Positions 40,265 to 48,652 of a stretch of 64,000 nt of DNA are shown piece by piece. Below the pieces are notes generated by a model, which saw only the letters and a list, made by a program, of their open reading frames with translations, did no database searches and was not told where the DNA came from. Origin of the DNA: AC-37 sp036389835. Lineage in GTDB: Bacteria; Actinomycetota; Thermoleophilia; Solirubrobacterales; Thermoleophilaceae. Made by a program: the position numbers and the translations under genes. Where the stretch lies: assembly GCA_036389835.1 (NCBI GenBank), contig DASVWC010000014.1, positions 132,277 to 196,276 of the forward strand. Direction: 5' to 3'. Each line of letters begins with the position of its first letter. Positions within the stretch are counted from its first letter, which is position 1.

Positions 40265-41224
40265 GTGAGCGCCGATTCCCCTCAACGCGACCGATCCCGC
40301 ATCGAGCGCTTCCTGAGCAGCTCCTTCAAGGTCGAGCGCGGGCAGCGGGCGGACCCAGCCGCCGTGCGCGGCTACCCGATCGACTTCCGCGTGAAGGCGC
40401 TCCGGACCGAGATGTGGCCCGGCTTCGCCGAGGAGCCGGGGGCGCACGTGTGGGTCGGCCCGATCCAGCGCGGGCTCGGCTGCTTCGAGCGCTACGTGCA
40501 CGGCGAGGGGGAGCAGTGGCTGGCCGCCGCGCGCGAGACCGCCGACCTGCTGGTCCGCGAGCAGCGCGACGACGGGGGCTTCGAGCACCGCTTCCATTAC
40601 CCCCATACCTTCGACATCGCGCCCCCATGGCTTTCCGGGATGGCGCAGGGCGAGGGCGCCAGCCTGCTCGTGCGGGTGCACGCCGAGACCGGGGAGGAGC
40701 GCTACGCCGAGGCCGCCAGGCGCGCCCTCGGGCCGCTCGGGCGCACGCGCGCCGAGGGCGGGGCCTCGGCCCCGCTCGACGGCACGCTCGTTCCCGAGGA
40801 GTACCCGACGGACCCGCCGTCGCTCGTGCTCAACGGGATGATCTTCGGCCTCTGGGGCCTGCGCGACGTGGCCGTGGGCCTCGACGACACCGAGGCCGGC
40901 GCCGCGTTCGCCGCCGGGGCGGACGCCGTCGCGCGCTCGATCGAGCGCTGGGACACGGGCTGGTGGTCGGCCTACGACCTCCACCCGCACCGGGTTCGCA
41001 ACGTGGCGAGCGTCGGCTACCACGCGCTCCACGTCGCCCAGCTCGAGGCGCTGCACGCCCTCGCCCCGCGCGAGCAGCTCGCGCAGGCGGCCGAGCGCTG
41101 GACGCGCTACGGGCGCTCGCGCGCGAACCGCGCCCGCGCCTGGGCGGGCAAGATCGCGTTCAGGCTCGCGGTGCCCCGCAGCGAGCGGGTGGCGTCCGCC
41201 CTGCCGTGGGCGCGCTCGCGATGA
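40265..41224 (+). CDS. D-glucuronyl C5-epimerase-like protein
   Basis: A 319-residue protein matching the C-terminal catalytic part of heparosan/heparan glucuronyl C5-epimerase. DDGGFEHRFHYPHTFDIAPPWLSGMAQGEGASLLVRVHAETGEERYAEAA carries the APPWxSGMAQG signature, EEYPTDPPSLVLNGMIFGLWGLRDVA the VLNG motif, and WWSAYDLHPHRVRNVASVGYHALHVAQLEAL the conserved Tyr/His region of the (alpha/alpha) barrel. It may convert D-glucuronate to L-iduronate in a polymer. No signal peptide is evident, so it may act in the cytoplasm on a lipid-linked chain, or be a distant hydrolase. Its stop overlaps the deacetylase start (ATGA). Confidence 0.83.
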   Translation: MSADSPQRDRSRIERFLSSSFKVERGQRADPAAVRGYPIDFRVKALRTEMWPGFAEEPGAHVWVGPIQRGLGCFERYVHGEGEQWLAAARETADLLVREQRDDGGFEHRFHYPHTFDIAPPWLSGMAQGEGASLLVRVHAETGEERYAEAARRALGPLGRTRAEGGASAPLDGTLVPEEYPTDPPSLVLNGMIFGLWGLRDVAVGLDDTEAGAAFAAGADAVARSIERWDTGWWSAYDLHPHRVRNVASVGYHALHVAQLEALHALAPREQLAQAAERWTRYGRSRANRARAWAGKIAFRLAVPRSERVASALPWARSR

Positions 41225-41961
41225 GCGACCTCCTCGTCCTCTGCTACCACGCGGTCAGCCCCGACTGGCCGGCTGCGCTGTCGACCACTCCCGCGACCTT
41301 CGAGCAGCACGTCGCCCTGCTCAGCCGGCGCGGCTACCGCGGGCTGCCCGCCCGCGAGGCGCTGGCGGCGCCGGGCGGCGGCAGGGTCGTCGCGATCACC
41401 TTCGACGACGCGTACCGGTCGGTGCTCGAGCTGGCCAAGCCGATCCTCGACCGCCACGGGATGCGCGCCTCGGTCTACGTGCCGACCGACTGGGCCGGCC
41501 GCGAGGAGCCGATGCGCTGGCCCGGGATCGACCAGTGGCTCGGCGGGCCGCACGAGCGCGAGCTCACCTGCATGACCTGGGACCAGCTCGGCTCCCTCGA
41601 GCGGGACGGCTGGGAGGTCGGCTCGCACACGCGCTCGCACCCGCGGCTGTCGCGGGTCGAGGACGACGGCGCGCTGCGCGACGAGCTCGAGGGCTCGAGG
41701 CGCGCCTGCGAGGCGGCGCTCGGCCGCCCCTGCGAGTCGATCGCCTACCCGTACGGGGATCACGACGAGCGCGTGGTGGAGGCGGCCGGACGCGCGGGCT
41801 ACCGCTGGGGGTTGACGCTCCCCGCCCGCATCCACGCGGCCCGCGACCTCGCCTGGCCGCGCGTGGGCATCTACCGGGTGGACGACGGGCGCCGCTTCCG
41901 CCTCAAGGTCTCACCCGCCATGCGGGCGCTGCGCTCGTCGCGGCTCTGGCCCGGCGGCTAG
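41221..41961 (+). CDS. Polysaccharide deacetylase (NodB-type, CE4)
   Basis: A 246-residue carbohydrate esterase-4 protein. LCYHAVSPDWP opens the fold, VVAITFDDAYRSV is the first metal/catalytic motif (TFDDA, with its Asp pair), VGSHTRSHPRLSRV the second (HTRSH, zinc ligands) and SIAYPYGDHDERVVEAA the third. It removes N-acetyl groups from amino sugars, probably in the same polymer that the C5-epimerase acts on, since the ATG overlaps that gene's stop (ATGA). No signal peptide is visible. The stop shares CTAG (41958-41961) with the convergent beta-helix gene. Confidence 0.9.
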   Translation: MSDLLVLCYHAVSPDWPAALSTTPATFEQHVALLSRRGYRGLPAREALAAPGGGRVVAITFDDAYRSVLELAKPILDRHGMRASVYVPTDWAGREEPMRWPGIDQWLGGPHERELTCMTWDQLGSLERDGWEVGSHTRSHPRLSRVEDDGALRDELEGSRRACEAALGRPCESIAYPYGDHDERVVEAAGRAGYRWGLTLPARIHAARDLAWPRVGIYRVDDGRRFRLKVSPAMRALRSSRLWPGG

Positions 41962-43346
41962 CGCGTCCGCGCGTGCACGAGGTTCGACGCGCTCGCGCCG
42001 GGGACCACCACGCGCACGGTCATCCGCGCCGCCGAGCTGAGCTGCCGGGTGTGGGTGCGCAGCACGACGCGGAAGGTGCCCTCGACGTTCGGCACGACCG
42101 CGATCGTCTTCCAGCTCCCGCCGCGGCGGACCTGAACGCGCAGCTTGCTGACGTGGCCGGTCACGTGGCCCGCGACGCGCACGCGGGCGCGGCCGCGGCG
42201 CTTGCTGCGCTTGACCGAGACGTGCTCGAGGACGACGTTGCCGGGCTTGGCGGCGGTCTGGTCCGGGGTGCCGGAGTCGCCGGAGCCGGAGCCGCTCGTG
42301 GGGGCGGGGCCGGTCGGCTCGCCGCCGAGCGTCGAGGTGGGCTCGATCGGGGTCGAGGGCACGTCCGCGCCGGCGAGCACGTCGGCGCACGGGCTGCCCG
42401 AGCGCAGGCGGAAGTCCTTGGCGGCGCGGTCGACGTAGAGCGGGTCCGCGATCAGGTTGCGCGTGGCGACGAAGCCGTCCTGGGCGCCGATGTTGCCGAG
42501 CTTGCCGCCGTAGATGCAGTTGTTGCGCGCCACGTTGCCGCTGCCGAGCCCGTCGGGGAACCAGGACTCCACGTTGCGGCGGATGTTCGCGTTGGTGATG
42601 ACGTTGTGCTCGACGAGGTTGTCGTCGGAGGTCCCGCCGCCGGTGCCCGAGAAGATCACGCCCACGCCGTTGCCGTCGATCACGTTGCCGCGGATCACGT
42701 TGCCGTCGGCGTTCGGGTAGAGCTGGATGCCGCGGTCGGCGTTGTCGTAGATCACGTTGTCGAGGATCTGCGCGTGGTCGGCCTCGGTCAGGTAGATGCC
42801 GTGGTCGTGGTTCGAGACGGGGTTCATGCGGCCGCAGTTGTGGATCCGGTTGCGGCGGATGATCGCCCGGCTCGCGCTGTTCAGCGCGAAGCAGATCCCG
42901 ACGTGCTCGTTGGTCACCTCGTTGTCCTGGAAGACCACGTCGTCGCCGTCTACGGTGGGGCTGGGAAGCTGGGTGCAGGTGGCGCCGGACGGGCAGGCGG
43001 GGGCGGTCACGCCGTTCAGCTTGAGCCCCTCGACCGTCACGAAGTTCGCGCCGCCGGGGACGGTCAGGCGGCCGACGATCTCGGCGCGCTCGCCGGGGAA
43101 GCTGCGGAGCGTGATGCGGCTGGCGTCGCCGCTGCCGCCGCGGCGGATGCTCACGTGGCCGTCGTAACGGCCACCGTGGAGGCAGCCCGCCTGGCCGGGC
43201 GACAGCGAGTCGACGAGGCGCTGGGCCGCGCCCGCGCCGGGCTCGGCCACCTTGTCGCAATCCGCGGCGCTGGCGGAGGCGGGGGCGGCGATCGTGAGTA
43301 CGGCTGCGGCGAGGGACGCGAGAAGCGTGCGGCGGAGGGTGGCCAT
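41958..43346 (-). CDS. Secreted parallel beta-helix protein
   Basis: A 462-residue exported protein with a signal peptide (residues 1-27, ending ASASAA). Residues 80-310 contain successive N-x-I/V ladder repeats (IIRRNRIHNCG, ILDNVIYDNADRG, VIRGNVIDGNGVGV, LVEHNVITNANI, VARNNCIYGG) typical of right-handed beta helices such as pectate lyases and mannuronan epimerases. A Gly/Ser/Pro linker (325-350) leads to a basic beta-sandwich tail (RGRARVRVAGHVTGHVSKLRVQVRRGGSWKTIAVV). It probably binds, cuts or epimerises the exported polysaccharide; catalytic residues cannot be named with confidence. The 89-bp gap behind it holds a small GGACA-AA-TGTCC palindrome (43401-43412). Confidence 0.83.
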   Translation of the reverse strand: MATLRRTLLASLAAAVLTIAAPASASAADCDKVAEPGAGAAQRLVDSLSPGQAGCLHGGRYDGHVSIRRGGSGDASRITLRSFPGERAEIVGRLTVPGGANFVTVEGLKLNGVTAPACPSGATCTQLPSPTVDGDDVVFQDNEVTNEHVGICFALNSASRAIIRRNRIHNCGRMNPVSNHDHGIYLTEADHAQILDNVIYDNADRGIQLYPNADGNVIRGNVIDGNGVGVIFSGTGGGTSDDNLVEHNVITNANIRRNVESWFPDGLGSGNVARNNCIYGGKLGNIGAQDGFVATRNLIADPLYVDRAAKDFRLRSGSPCADVLAGADVPSTPIEPTSTLGGEPTGPAPTSGSGSGDSGTPDQTAAKPGNVVLEHVSVKRSKRRGRARVRVAGHVTGHVSKLRVQVRRGGSWKTIAVVPNVEGTFRVVLRTHTRQLSSAARMTVRVVVPGASASNLVHARTR

Positions 43347-43435
43347 GCCCCCTGCATCGGGCCTCGGGAGCCGGTTTCAGAGGGTTATGGAGCCTTGCTC
43401 GGACAAATGTCCAGGAGGCCCCCGGACGGCGCCGC

Positions 43436-44221
43436 CTAGCCGCGGCTGACGAGCCGCCGCCAGCGCGACGTCGGCGGCCGCGGAGGCGGGTCCGGCCGGG
43501 CCGGCAGCGGGCGCCCCGCGAGGATCGCCACGGGCGAGGTGACCGTGAACCACGGCGCCTGCTCGACCAGCCCCGGGATCTCGGTCTCGGCCGAGTCGAA
43601 GCCGGCCAGCAGGTCCGGCGGGCGGTGCAGGTGGTCGTGCGCGTCGGAGGCGACGTCGTGCACCAGCCCGTCGTGCAGCAGCTCGAGCGTGAAGCGGCGG
43701 ACGGTCGCGCCGAAGCCGCCCGCCATCGAGGCGGCCGTGATCGAGCAGAGGACGCCGGAGTTCACGAGCCGCTGGAGCCGGTCGGGGTCGTGCTGGAAGA
43801 TCGGGCAGCGCTCCGGGTGCGCGAGCAGCGGCTTGAAGCCGCGTCCCTGCACGTCGCGCACGATGCCCTCGATGTCGATGTCACTCGAGCGGTACGGGCT
43901 CTCGATCAGCACGTAGTCGCTCTTGCCGAGGCAGACCTTGCGGAGCGTCCCGTCGTCGAGCTCGGCGGCCTTCTGGAGCGAGACCTCGCCGCCGGTCAGG
44001 ACCAGGAGCTGGATGTCCTCGTCCTCCACGGCCGCGTTGAGCCGCGCCACGAGCCCCTCGAGCTCGTCCGGGTCCACGTCGTAGTCGGCGCGGATGTGCG
44101 GCGTGGCGACCATCACGTGGATGCCGGCGGCCGCGGCGCTGCGCGCCATGGCCACGCTGAAGTCGAGGTTGACCGGGCCGTCGTCGAGGCCCGGGAGGAT
44201 GTGGCAGTGGAGGTCGATCAC
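43436..44221 (-). CDS. CpsB/CapC-type PHP tyrosine-protein phosphatase
   Basis: A 261-residue metal-dependent phosphatase. IDLHCHILPGLDDGP is the N-terminal PHP metal site, VMVATPHIRADY the second, GFKPLLAHPERCPIF the third and VASDAHDHLHRP the fourth, so all usual His/Asp ligands are present. It removes phosphate from the tyrosine cluster of the Wzz/BY-kinase and thereby tunes polysaccharide assembly. The Pro/Arg-rich C-terminal tail is disordered. The GTG at 44221 lies 13 nt after the stop of the initiating phosphotransferase, so the two are co-transcribed. Confidence 0.92.
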   Translation of the reverse strand: MIDLHCHILPGLDDGPVNLDFSVAMARSAAAAGIHVMVATPHIRADYDVDPDELEGLVARLNAAVEDEDIQLLVLTGGEVSLQKAAELDDGTLRKVCLGKSDYVLIESPYRSSDIDIEGIVRDVQGRGFKPLLAHPERCPIFQHDPDRLQRLVNSGVLCSITAASMAGGFGATVRRFTLELLHDGLVHDVASDAHDHLHRPPDLLAGFDSAETEIPGLVEQAPWFTVTSPVAILAGRPLPARPDPPPRPPTSRWRRLVSRG

Positions 44222-44234
44222 GTCCGCGCGGACG

Positions 44235-45803
44235 CTACTCGGCCGGCTGGAAGACGGCTGCCACGGTGAGCAGCAGGATCTTCAAGTCGAGCCAGAGCGA
44301 CCAGTTCTCGATGTAGTAGTTGTCCCACTCGATCCGGTCCGAGAGGGAGGTCTTCCCGCGCAGGCCGTGGACCTGGGCCCAGCCGGTGATCCCGGCCCGC
44401 ACGCGGTGGCGATCCTCGTAGCGGCTGACGCGGCGCTCGAACAGCTCGACGAACTCGGGCCGCTCGGGGCGCGGGCCGACGATGCTCATCTCGCCCTTGA
44501 TCACGTTCAGGAGCTGGGGCAGCTCGTCGATCGACGTGCGCCGCAGCAGCTTGCCGATGGCGGTGCGGCGGTCGACGCCCTCCACGCCGCCGGGCGCCGT
44601 GTCGTCGGGCAGCAGCATCTTCACGTTGTCCTTGGGGCGCGGGTCGGACAGCCGCATGGAGCGGAACTTGAGGAGGTCGAACGGGCGCCCGTCGCGGCCC
44701 ACGCGCCGCTGGCGGAAGAAGACCGGACCGGGGGAGGAGATCTTCACCGCGGCGATGGCGGCCAGGAGCAGCGGCGCGAGCAGCAGGATCAGCACGGCCG
44801 CCATCACGCGGTCGCCGGCGTGCTTGAGGGCGAACTGCCAGCCCTTGGGGTTGACCGCCCGCAGCCGGTACAGCGGCATCCCGCCGATGTGCTCGAGCTT
44901 GACGCGCACGTTGATGCTCTCGAACAGCCGCGGCACGAGCGAGACGTCGAGGCCGAGCTCGTCGCAGCGGCGGACGACCGGCACGAGCGTCGCGTCCGAG
45001 CCGCGCGAGGACATGAACGCCATGACCACGTGCTTGGCGCCCGTCCGCGCCACGATCGAGTCGAGGTCCTCGGGCCCGCCGAGGATCGGCACGCGGCGGC
45101 CCGGCACCTGCTCGTCCGAGGGCGGGTACGGGTCGACGTATCCGACCGGCTTGAGTCCCAGCTCGGGCTTCTCGTCCAGGCGCCGCTCCACCTGCGCGCC
45201 GATCTTGCCGGCGCCGAAGATCAGGGTCGGGACGGCAATCGAGCGCTCGATGCGCGCGCGCCGCTGGGTGATGTTGAGGACGTAGTGGCTGCCGGCCACG
45301 TAGATCATCCCGAACACCCACACGCGCGCCAGCAGCTCGGCCTGCTCGCCGGTGCCGGCAGCGAAGACCGAGACGGCGATGATCGACATCGCGGCCACCG
45401 AGCAGGCGCCCACGACGTGGCCGACCTCGTCGAGGTACTGGACCGTGATCTTGTGGCGGTAGACGCCGCGGATCGCCAGCAGGGCCATCACCAGCGGGGG
45501 GAAGAGGAAGGCCGGCCAAACGTCGGCGTGCACGCCGGCCGCGTCCGCGCCGAACAGCGCGGCGGCGACGGCCAGCACCAGCATCAGGCCGTCGGCGCAC
45601 AGCGCGGCGATCGTCCACGAGCGGCCCTCGAAGATCGCGGCGTGCGAACGCCGCCGGGCGGTAGGGAGTTGCCCCGGCGGCGTGTCGGCTCCGGGGTCGC
45701 CGAACGCGTCGGCGGCCCCAGCGGTCTCGTGGATGGCCGAGGGGACCCTCGCCGATTCGGCGAGGGTTACCTCTTCCCGTCCAGGATGGCCCCTTCCAGA
45801 CAA
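44235..45803 (-). CDS. Polyprenyl-phosphate sugar-1-phosphotransferase (WbaP/ExoY type)
   Basis: A 522-residue membrane enzyme that starts repeat-unit synthesis by moving a sugar-1-phosphate onto undecaprenyl phosphate. Four or five membrane helices occupy residues 60-195, a Rossmann-like region follows (TLIFGAGKIGAQVERRL), and the C-terminal catalytic domain begins at about 340: KHAGDRVMAAVLILLLAPLLLA, then SPGPVFFRQRRVGRDGRPFDLLKFRSMR, PQLLNVIKGEMSIVGPRPERPEF and RAGITGWAQVHGLRG. The start is uncertain: the TTG at 45803 is the only candidate before the first helix. A perfect 23-bp inverted repeat lies in the first 20 codons. Confidence 0.9.
   Translation of the reverse strand: MSGRGHPGREEVTLAESARVPSAIHETAGAADAFGDPGADTPPGQLPTARRRSHAAIFEGRSWTIAALCADGLMLVLAVAAALFGADAAGVHADVWPAFLFPPLVMALLAIRGVYRHKITVQYLDEVGHVVGACSVAAMSIIAVSVFAAGTGEQAELLARVWVFGMIYVAGSHYVLNITQRRARIERSIAVPTLIFGAGKIGAQVERRLDEKPELGLKPVGYVDPYPPSDEQVPGRRVPILGGPEDLDSIVARTGAKHVVMAFMSSRGSDATLVPVVRRCDELGLDVSLVPRLFESINVRVKLEHIGGMPLYRLRAVNPKGWQFALKHAGDRVMAAVLILLLAPLLLAAIAAVKISSPGPVFFRQRRVGRDGRPFDLLKFRSMRLSDPRPKDNVKMLLPDDTAPGGVEGVDRRTAIGKLLRRTSIDELPQLLNVIKGEMSIVGPRPERPEFVELFERRVSRYEDRHRVRAGITGWAQVHGLRGKTSLSDRIEWDNYYIENWSLWLDLKILLLTVAAVFQPAE
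45745..45767. promoter_or_regulatory. 23-bp inverted repeat in the 5' end of the phosphotransferase gene
   Basis: Arms ACCCTCGCCGA (45745-45755) and TCGGCGAGGGT (45757-45767) are perfect complements around one base, about 35 nt inside the predicted start. It could be an operator or an mRNA hairpin that limits translation of the first enzyme of the pathway. Confidence 0.55.
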
Positions 45804-45815
45804 GCGATCACTCTC

Positions 45816-45836
45816 CCCGCCCTGTATCGGGGCGGG
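45816..45836. terminator. GC-rich hairpin downstream of the LPFTG gene
   Basis: Seven-base arms CCCGCCC (45816-45822) and GGGCGGG (45830-45836) with a 7-base loop, in the 74-bp space between the LPFTG-protein stop (45878) and the phosphotransferase start. There is no U-tract, so termination is uncertain. Confidence 0.4.
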
Positions 45837-45877
45837 CCCGCACTTTGATTAGCCGGTGGCGGGAAACCGGCAGCAGC

Positions 45878-46180
45878 CTAGGCTACCTCGGGACGGCTGA
45901 GACGCCGCATCCCGAAGCCCATCGCCAGCAGCACGCCGCCGGCAGCCACGATCAGGCCGATGTCGCGGCCGGTGAACGGAAGCTCGCTGCGAGCCTCCTC
46001 ACGGGTCGCCACGGTCGGCGGGTCGTTGGGCGTGCGCGGGTTCTCGGTCGAGATCCGCTCCTCGATGCTGCCCGAGGGCGTGGCGTAGCCCTGCTGGGAC
46101 GCGGTCTGGGCGAGTGCGGGTGCCGCCAGCATCATGCTCGCGCTGACGATCGCACCGACGATCAGAGTCTTCAGTCGCAT
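45878..46180 (-). CDS. Small LPXTG-type (LPFTG) cell-wall-anchored protein
   Basis: A 100-residue exported protein. A signal peptide (MRLKTLIVGAIVSASMMLAAPALAQ) is followed by a short Ser/Thr/Pro/Glu-rich mature part of about 45 residues. The sorting signal is LPFTGRDIGLIVAAGGVLLAMGFGMRRLSR: motif, hydrophobic span, basic tail. A sortase would cut between Thr and Gly and link it to the wall; a sortase gene lies 2.5 kb away (48653-49336). The mature part is too short for a folded domain, so it may be a linker or attachment point. I used the ATG at 46180, with GGGAGA upstream, in preference to a longer frame. Confidence 0.85.
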   Translation of the reverse strand: MRLKTLIVGAIVSASMMLAAPALAQTASQQGYATPSGSIEERISTENPRTPNDPPTVATREEARSELPFTGRDIGLIVAAGGVLLAMGFGMRRLSRPEVA

Positions 46181-46262
46181 AGATGGTCTCCCTACCATTG
46201 TGTTTGGCCTCCTTGCCGTGAGCCTCGTGCACCAGGACCTGTCCATGGCCCTGGTGATGGAT

Positions 46263-46357
46263 GAGTACCTGAGGTACCCCTCTCAGCGGCCCAGAAAAAC
46301 TGTAGCCGCGAAGTAGAAGGAAAGCAAACTTCGGTTCGAGGGGTACTTGGGGTACGC
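46263..46357. promoter_or_regulatory. GTAC-rich inverted and tandem repeats in a divergent regulatory region
   Basis: In the 289-bp gap between the LPFTG gene and the polymerase-like gene, 20-base arms at 46263-46282 and 46338-46357 are inverted copies with 16 of 20 bases matching. Each arm also holds two tandem half-sites (GAGTACCT/GAGGTACC and GGGGTACTT/GGGGTACGC). They look like a pair of binding sites for a dimeric regulator. The rest of the gap is relatively A-rich and has no gene that I can see. Confidence 0.5.
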
Positions 46358-46456
46358 AACCTAACTCCTCCGCATCGTACGAATCGCCGCCGCGAAAGGG
46401 TCGTCGGGGTGAGCCTTTGCGCAGGATGCGCGCCCGTATCCGTTCGGTACCCGCCG

Positions 46457-46462
46457 TAGAAT
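46457..46462 (+). promoter_or_regulatory. -10 hexamer TAGAAT, leaderless promoter
   Basis: TAGAAT, a very good match to TANNNT, ends 7 nt before the GTG start at 46470. There is no ribosome-binding site in between. Confidence 0.6.
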
Positions 46463-46469
46463 CGCCCAG

Positions 46470-48491
46470 GTGCCGTCTCCGCGCACCGTTGCCGAAGCGC
46501 TGCGCGACGGAATCGCGTTGTCTCCCGCCGTCGTTTTAGGCGCGTTGGCGCTCATTCCCCTCGTCGTCCTGTCGTCCTCTGAAGGCGGTTTCTTTCCCAC
46601 CACTTGGTACCCAGCCGCGCTATTCCTAGTCGCGCTGCTGTTCGTGGGGCTGCTGGCGCTTCCCTCTGGGGGGCGGCCGACGGCCCCCGTCCTGGTGGCG
46701 GTGGCCGCCCTGGGGGCCTTCGCTGCCTGGAGCTATCTCAGCATCGCCTGGGCCGACCAGCGCGCCGACGCCTGGGACGGGGCCAACCGGACCGCCCTCT
46801 ACGCCGGGATCTTCGCCCTGTTCGCGCTCTGGCGGATCCGCGGGCGCGGCGCGGCCGCGCTGGTCGGCGCCTTCGCGCTCGCGGTCACCGCGATCGGCGT
46901 CGTCGAGCTGGTCGAGGTCTCGGGCGCGGGCCGGCCGGAGGACCACTTCATGGACGGCCGGCTGTCGGAGCCGGTCGGCTACGTCAACGGGAACGTGGCG
47001 CTGTGGTCGGCGGCGTTCTGGCCGTGCGTGGTGTTCGCCGCCCGGCGCGAGGTGCCGGCGCCGCTGCGGGCGCTGTTCGCCGGGTCGGCGGTCGCGCTCG
47101 GCGGCCTCGCGCTGATGGGGCAGAGCCGCGGCTGGCTGTTCGCGCTGCCGGTGGTGGCGGTCGTGTTCGTGGCCGTCACGCCCCGCCGCGTGCGCACGAC
47201 GCTCACGCTGCTGGCGATCCTCGCCGCGATCGCCACGGCGATCCCGTCCGTGCTCGACATCTACGACGAGAACGGGCCGCCGCTGGGCGAGGCGGCCGAC
47301 GGCGCGGTGGCGGCGATCGTCCGGGCGGCGCTCGTCGCGCCGCTGGTGGTCCTGGCCGCCGCGCTGGCCGACCGGCGGGTGCGCGCCTCGCGCGCGGTCG
47401 AGCGCGGGGCCGGGGTCGCGCTCGCGGCGGCCGCCGCCGTCGCGCTGGTCGGCGGCGCGGTCGTCTACGGCGCCGAGCGCGGCAACCCGGTGTCCGACGT
47501 CGGCGACGCCTGGGACGAGTTCAAGACCCAGCCGACGCCGGCGGGCGGCGAGACCCGGCTCAGCTCGCTCGGCTCGAACCGCTACGACTTCTGGCGCGTC
47601 GCGTGGAACCAGTTCGAGGGCGCGCCGATCGCCGGGGTCGGCGCCGACAGCTTCCAGCAGGCCTACCTGGCCGACGCGCGCAGCGACGAGCAGCCGCGCT
47701 ATCCGCACAGCCTCGAGCTGCGCACGCTCGCCCAGACGGGCCTGGTGGGCACGGCGCTGCTGGCGGCCGCGCTCGGGGCCGCGCTGCTGGCGGCGTGGCG
47801 CGCGCTGCGGCTGCGCAGCGGGCCCGCACAGGCCGCGGCGGCCGCCGGGCTCGCGGCCTTCACCTACTGGTTCGTGCACGGGTCGGTCGACTGGTTCTGG
47901 GAGATCCCGGCGCTCGGGGCCGCCGCCTTCGCGCTGCTGGGGCTGGCCGCCGGCCTCGCGCCGCGCCGCCCGGCGCTGCGCCCGGGCGATCGCGCGCGGC
48001 CCCTGGCGGCCGGCGCCTGGATCGCGGTGGCGGCGGCGGTGGCGGCGCTGGCCGGGCTGAGCCTCGCGGGCCCGTGGCTGGCCGAGCGCTACACCGACCA
48101 GGCGCTGGCGCTCTGGCGCGACGACCCGGGGCGCGCCTTCGACAAGCTCGACCGCAGCCGCTCGCTGAACCCGCTGAGCGCCACGCCCGACGCCGCGGCC
48201 GGGAGCATCGCGATCCAGCTCGACCGGCCCGGCGAGGCGGAGGCGCGCTTCCGCGCGGCGGTGGACCGCGAGCCGGGCGAGTCGCACTCCCACCTGCGCC
48301 TCGGCGCGCTGCTCGTGAACGCCGGCCGGCGCGAGGAGGGTCTCGAGCAGCTGCGCGAGGCGCTGCGGCTCAACCGGCGCGACGCGATCGTCAGGCGCAC
48401 GCTGAAACGCGCGCGGCGCGGAAGGGAGATAGACATCAAGGCCGTGAACCGGGCGATCGCCGACCGCTACCGCAGCCTGGGCGACCGATGA
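46470..48491 (+). CDS. O-antigen ligase/polymerase-like protein with TPR tail
   Basis: A 673-residue membrane protein. About 12-13 hydrophobic segments span residues 20-545, with the Wzy_C/WaaL region SLGSNRYDFWRVAWNQFEGAPIAGVGADSFQQ...YPHSLELRTLAQTGLVGTALL near 370-425 (Arg and His of YPHS). Residues 555-650 form a TPR-like tail (AFDKLDRSRSLNPLSATPDAAAGSIAIQLDRPGEAEARFRAAVDREP...HLRLGALLVNAGRREEGLEQLREALRL). It may ligate or polymerise a glycan outside the membrane, with the TPRs recruiting a partner. It is the second such protein in the locus, beside that at 36604. Its stop overlaps the next small gene (ATGA). Confidence 0.85.
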   Translation: MPSPRTVAEALRDGIALSPAVVLGALALIPLVVLSSSEGGFFPTTWYPAALFLVALLFVGLLALPSGGRPTAPVLVAVAALGAFAAWSYLSIAWADQRADAWDGANRTALYAGIFALFALWRIRGRGAAALVGAFALAVTAIGVVELVEVSGAGRPEDHFMDGRLSEPVGYVNGNVALWSAAFWPCVVFAARREVPAPLRALFAGSAVALGGLALMGQSRGWLFALPVVAVVFVAVTPRRVRTTLTLLAILAAIATAIPSVLDIYDENGPPLGEAADGAVAAIVRAALVAPLVVLAAALADRRVRASRAVERGAGVALAAAAAVALVGGAVVYGAERGNPVSDVGDAWDEFKTQPTPAGGETRLSSLGSNRYDFWRVAWNQFEGAPIAGVGADSFQQAYLADARSDEQPRYPHSLELRTLAQTGLVGTALLAAALGAALLAAWRALRLRSGPAQAAAAAGLAAFTYWFVHGSVDWFWEIPALGAAAFALLGLAAGLAPRRPALRPGDRARPLAAGAWIAVAAAVAALAGLSLAGPWLAERYTDQALALWRDDPGRAFDKLDRSRSLNPLSATPDAAAGSIAIQLDRPGEAEARFRAAVDREPGESHSHLRLGALLVNAGRREEGLEQLREALRLNRRDAIVRRTLKRARRGREIDIKAVNRAIADRYRSLGDR

Positions 48492-48643
48492 GGCCGACGT
48501 GGCAGCGCGTGCTGCTGACGGTCCTTTACTGGGTGGCCGTGCTGGTGGTCTCGATCGCGATCCTCGTCGCGCTGGTGCTGCTGATCGAGTCGCGCGACCA
48601 GGCGGAGGTCGAGGAGGGCGGGTCGGTCACGCTCGTCGCGTAG
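48488..48643 (+). CDS. 51-residue single-span membrane protein
   Basis: A tiny protein: MRPTWQRV, then a hydrophobic helix (LLTVLYWVAVLVVSIAILVALVLLI), then an acidic tail ESRDQAEVEEGGSVTLVA. The ATG overlaps the stop of the polymerase-like gene (ATGA), which strongly supports that it is translated. Orientation is probably N-in, with the tail outside. It may stabilise or regulate its upstream partner; no family is recognised. The sortase gene converges on it 9 bp later. Confidence 0.7.
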   Translation: MRPTWQRVLLTVLYWVAVLVVSIAILVALVLLIESRDQAEVEEGGSVTLVA

Positions 48644-48652
48644 GCGCGCGCT

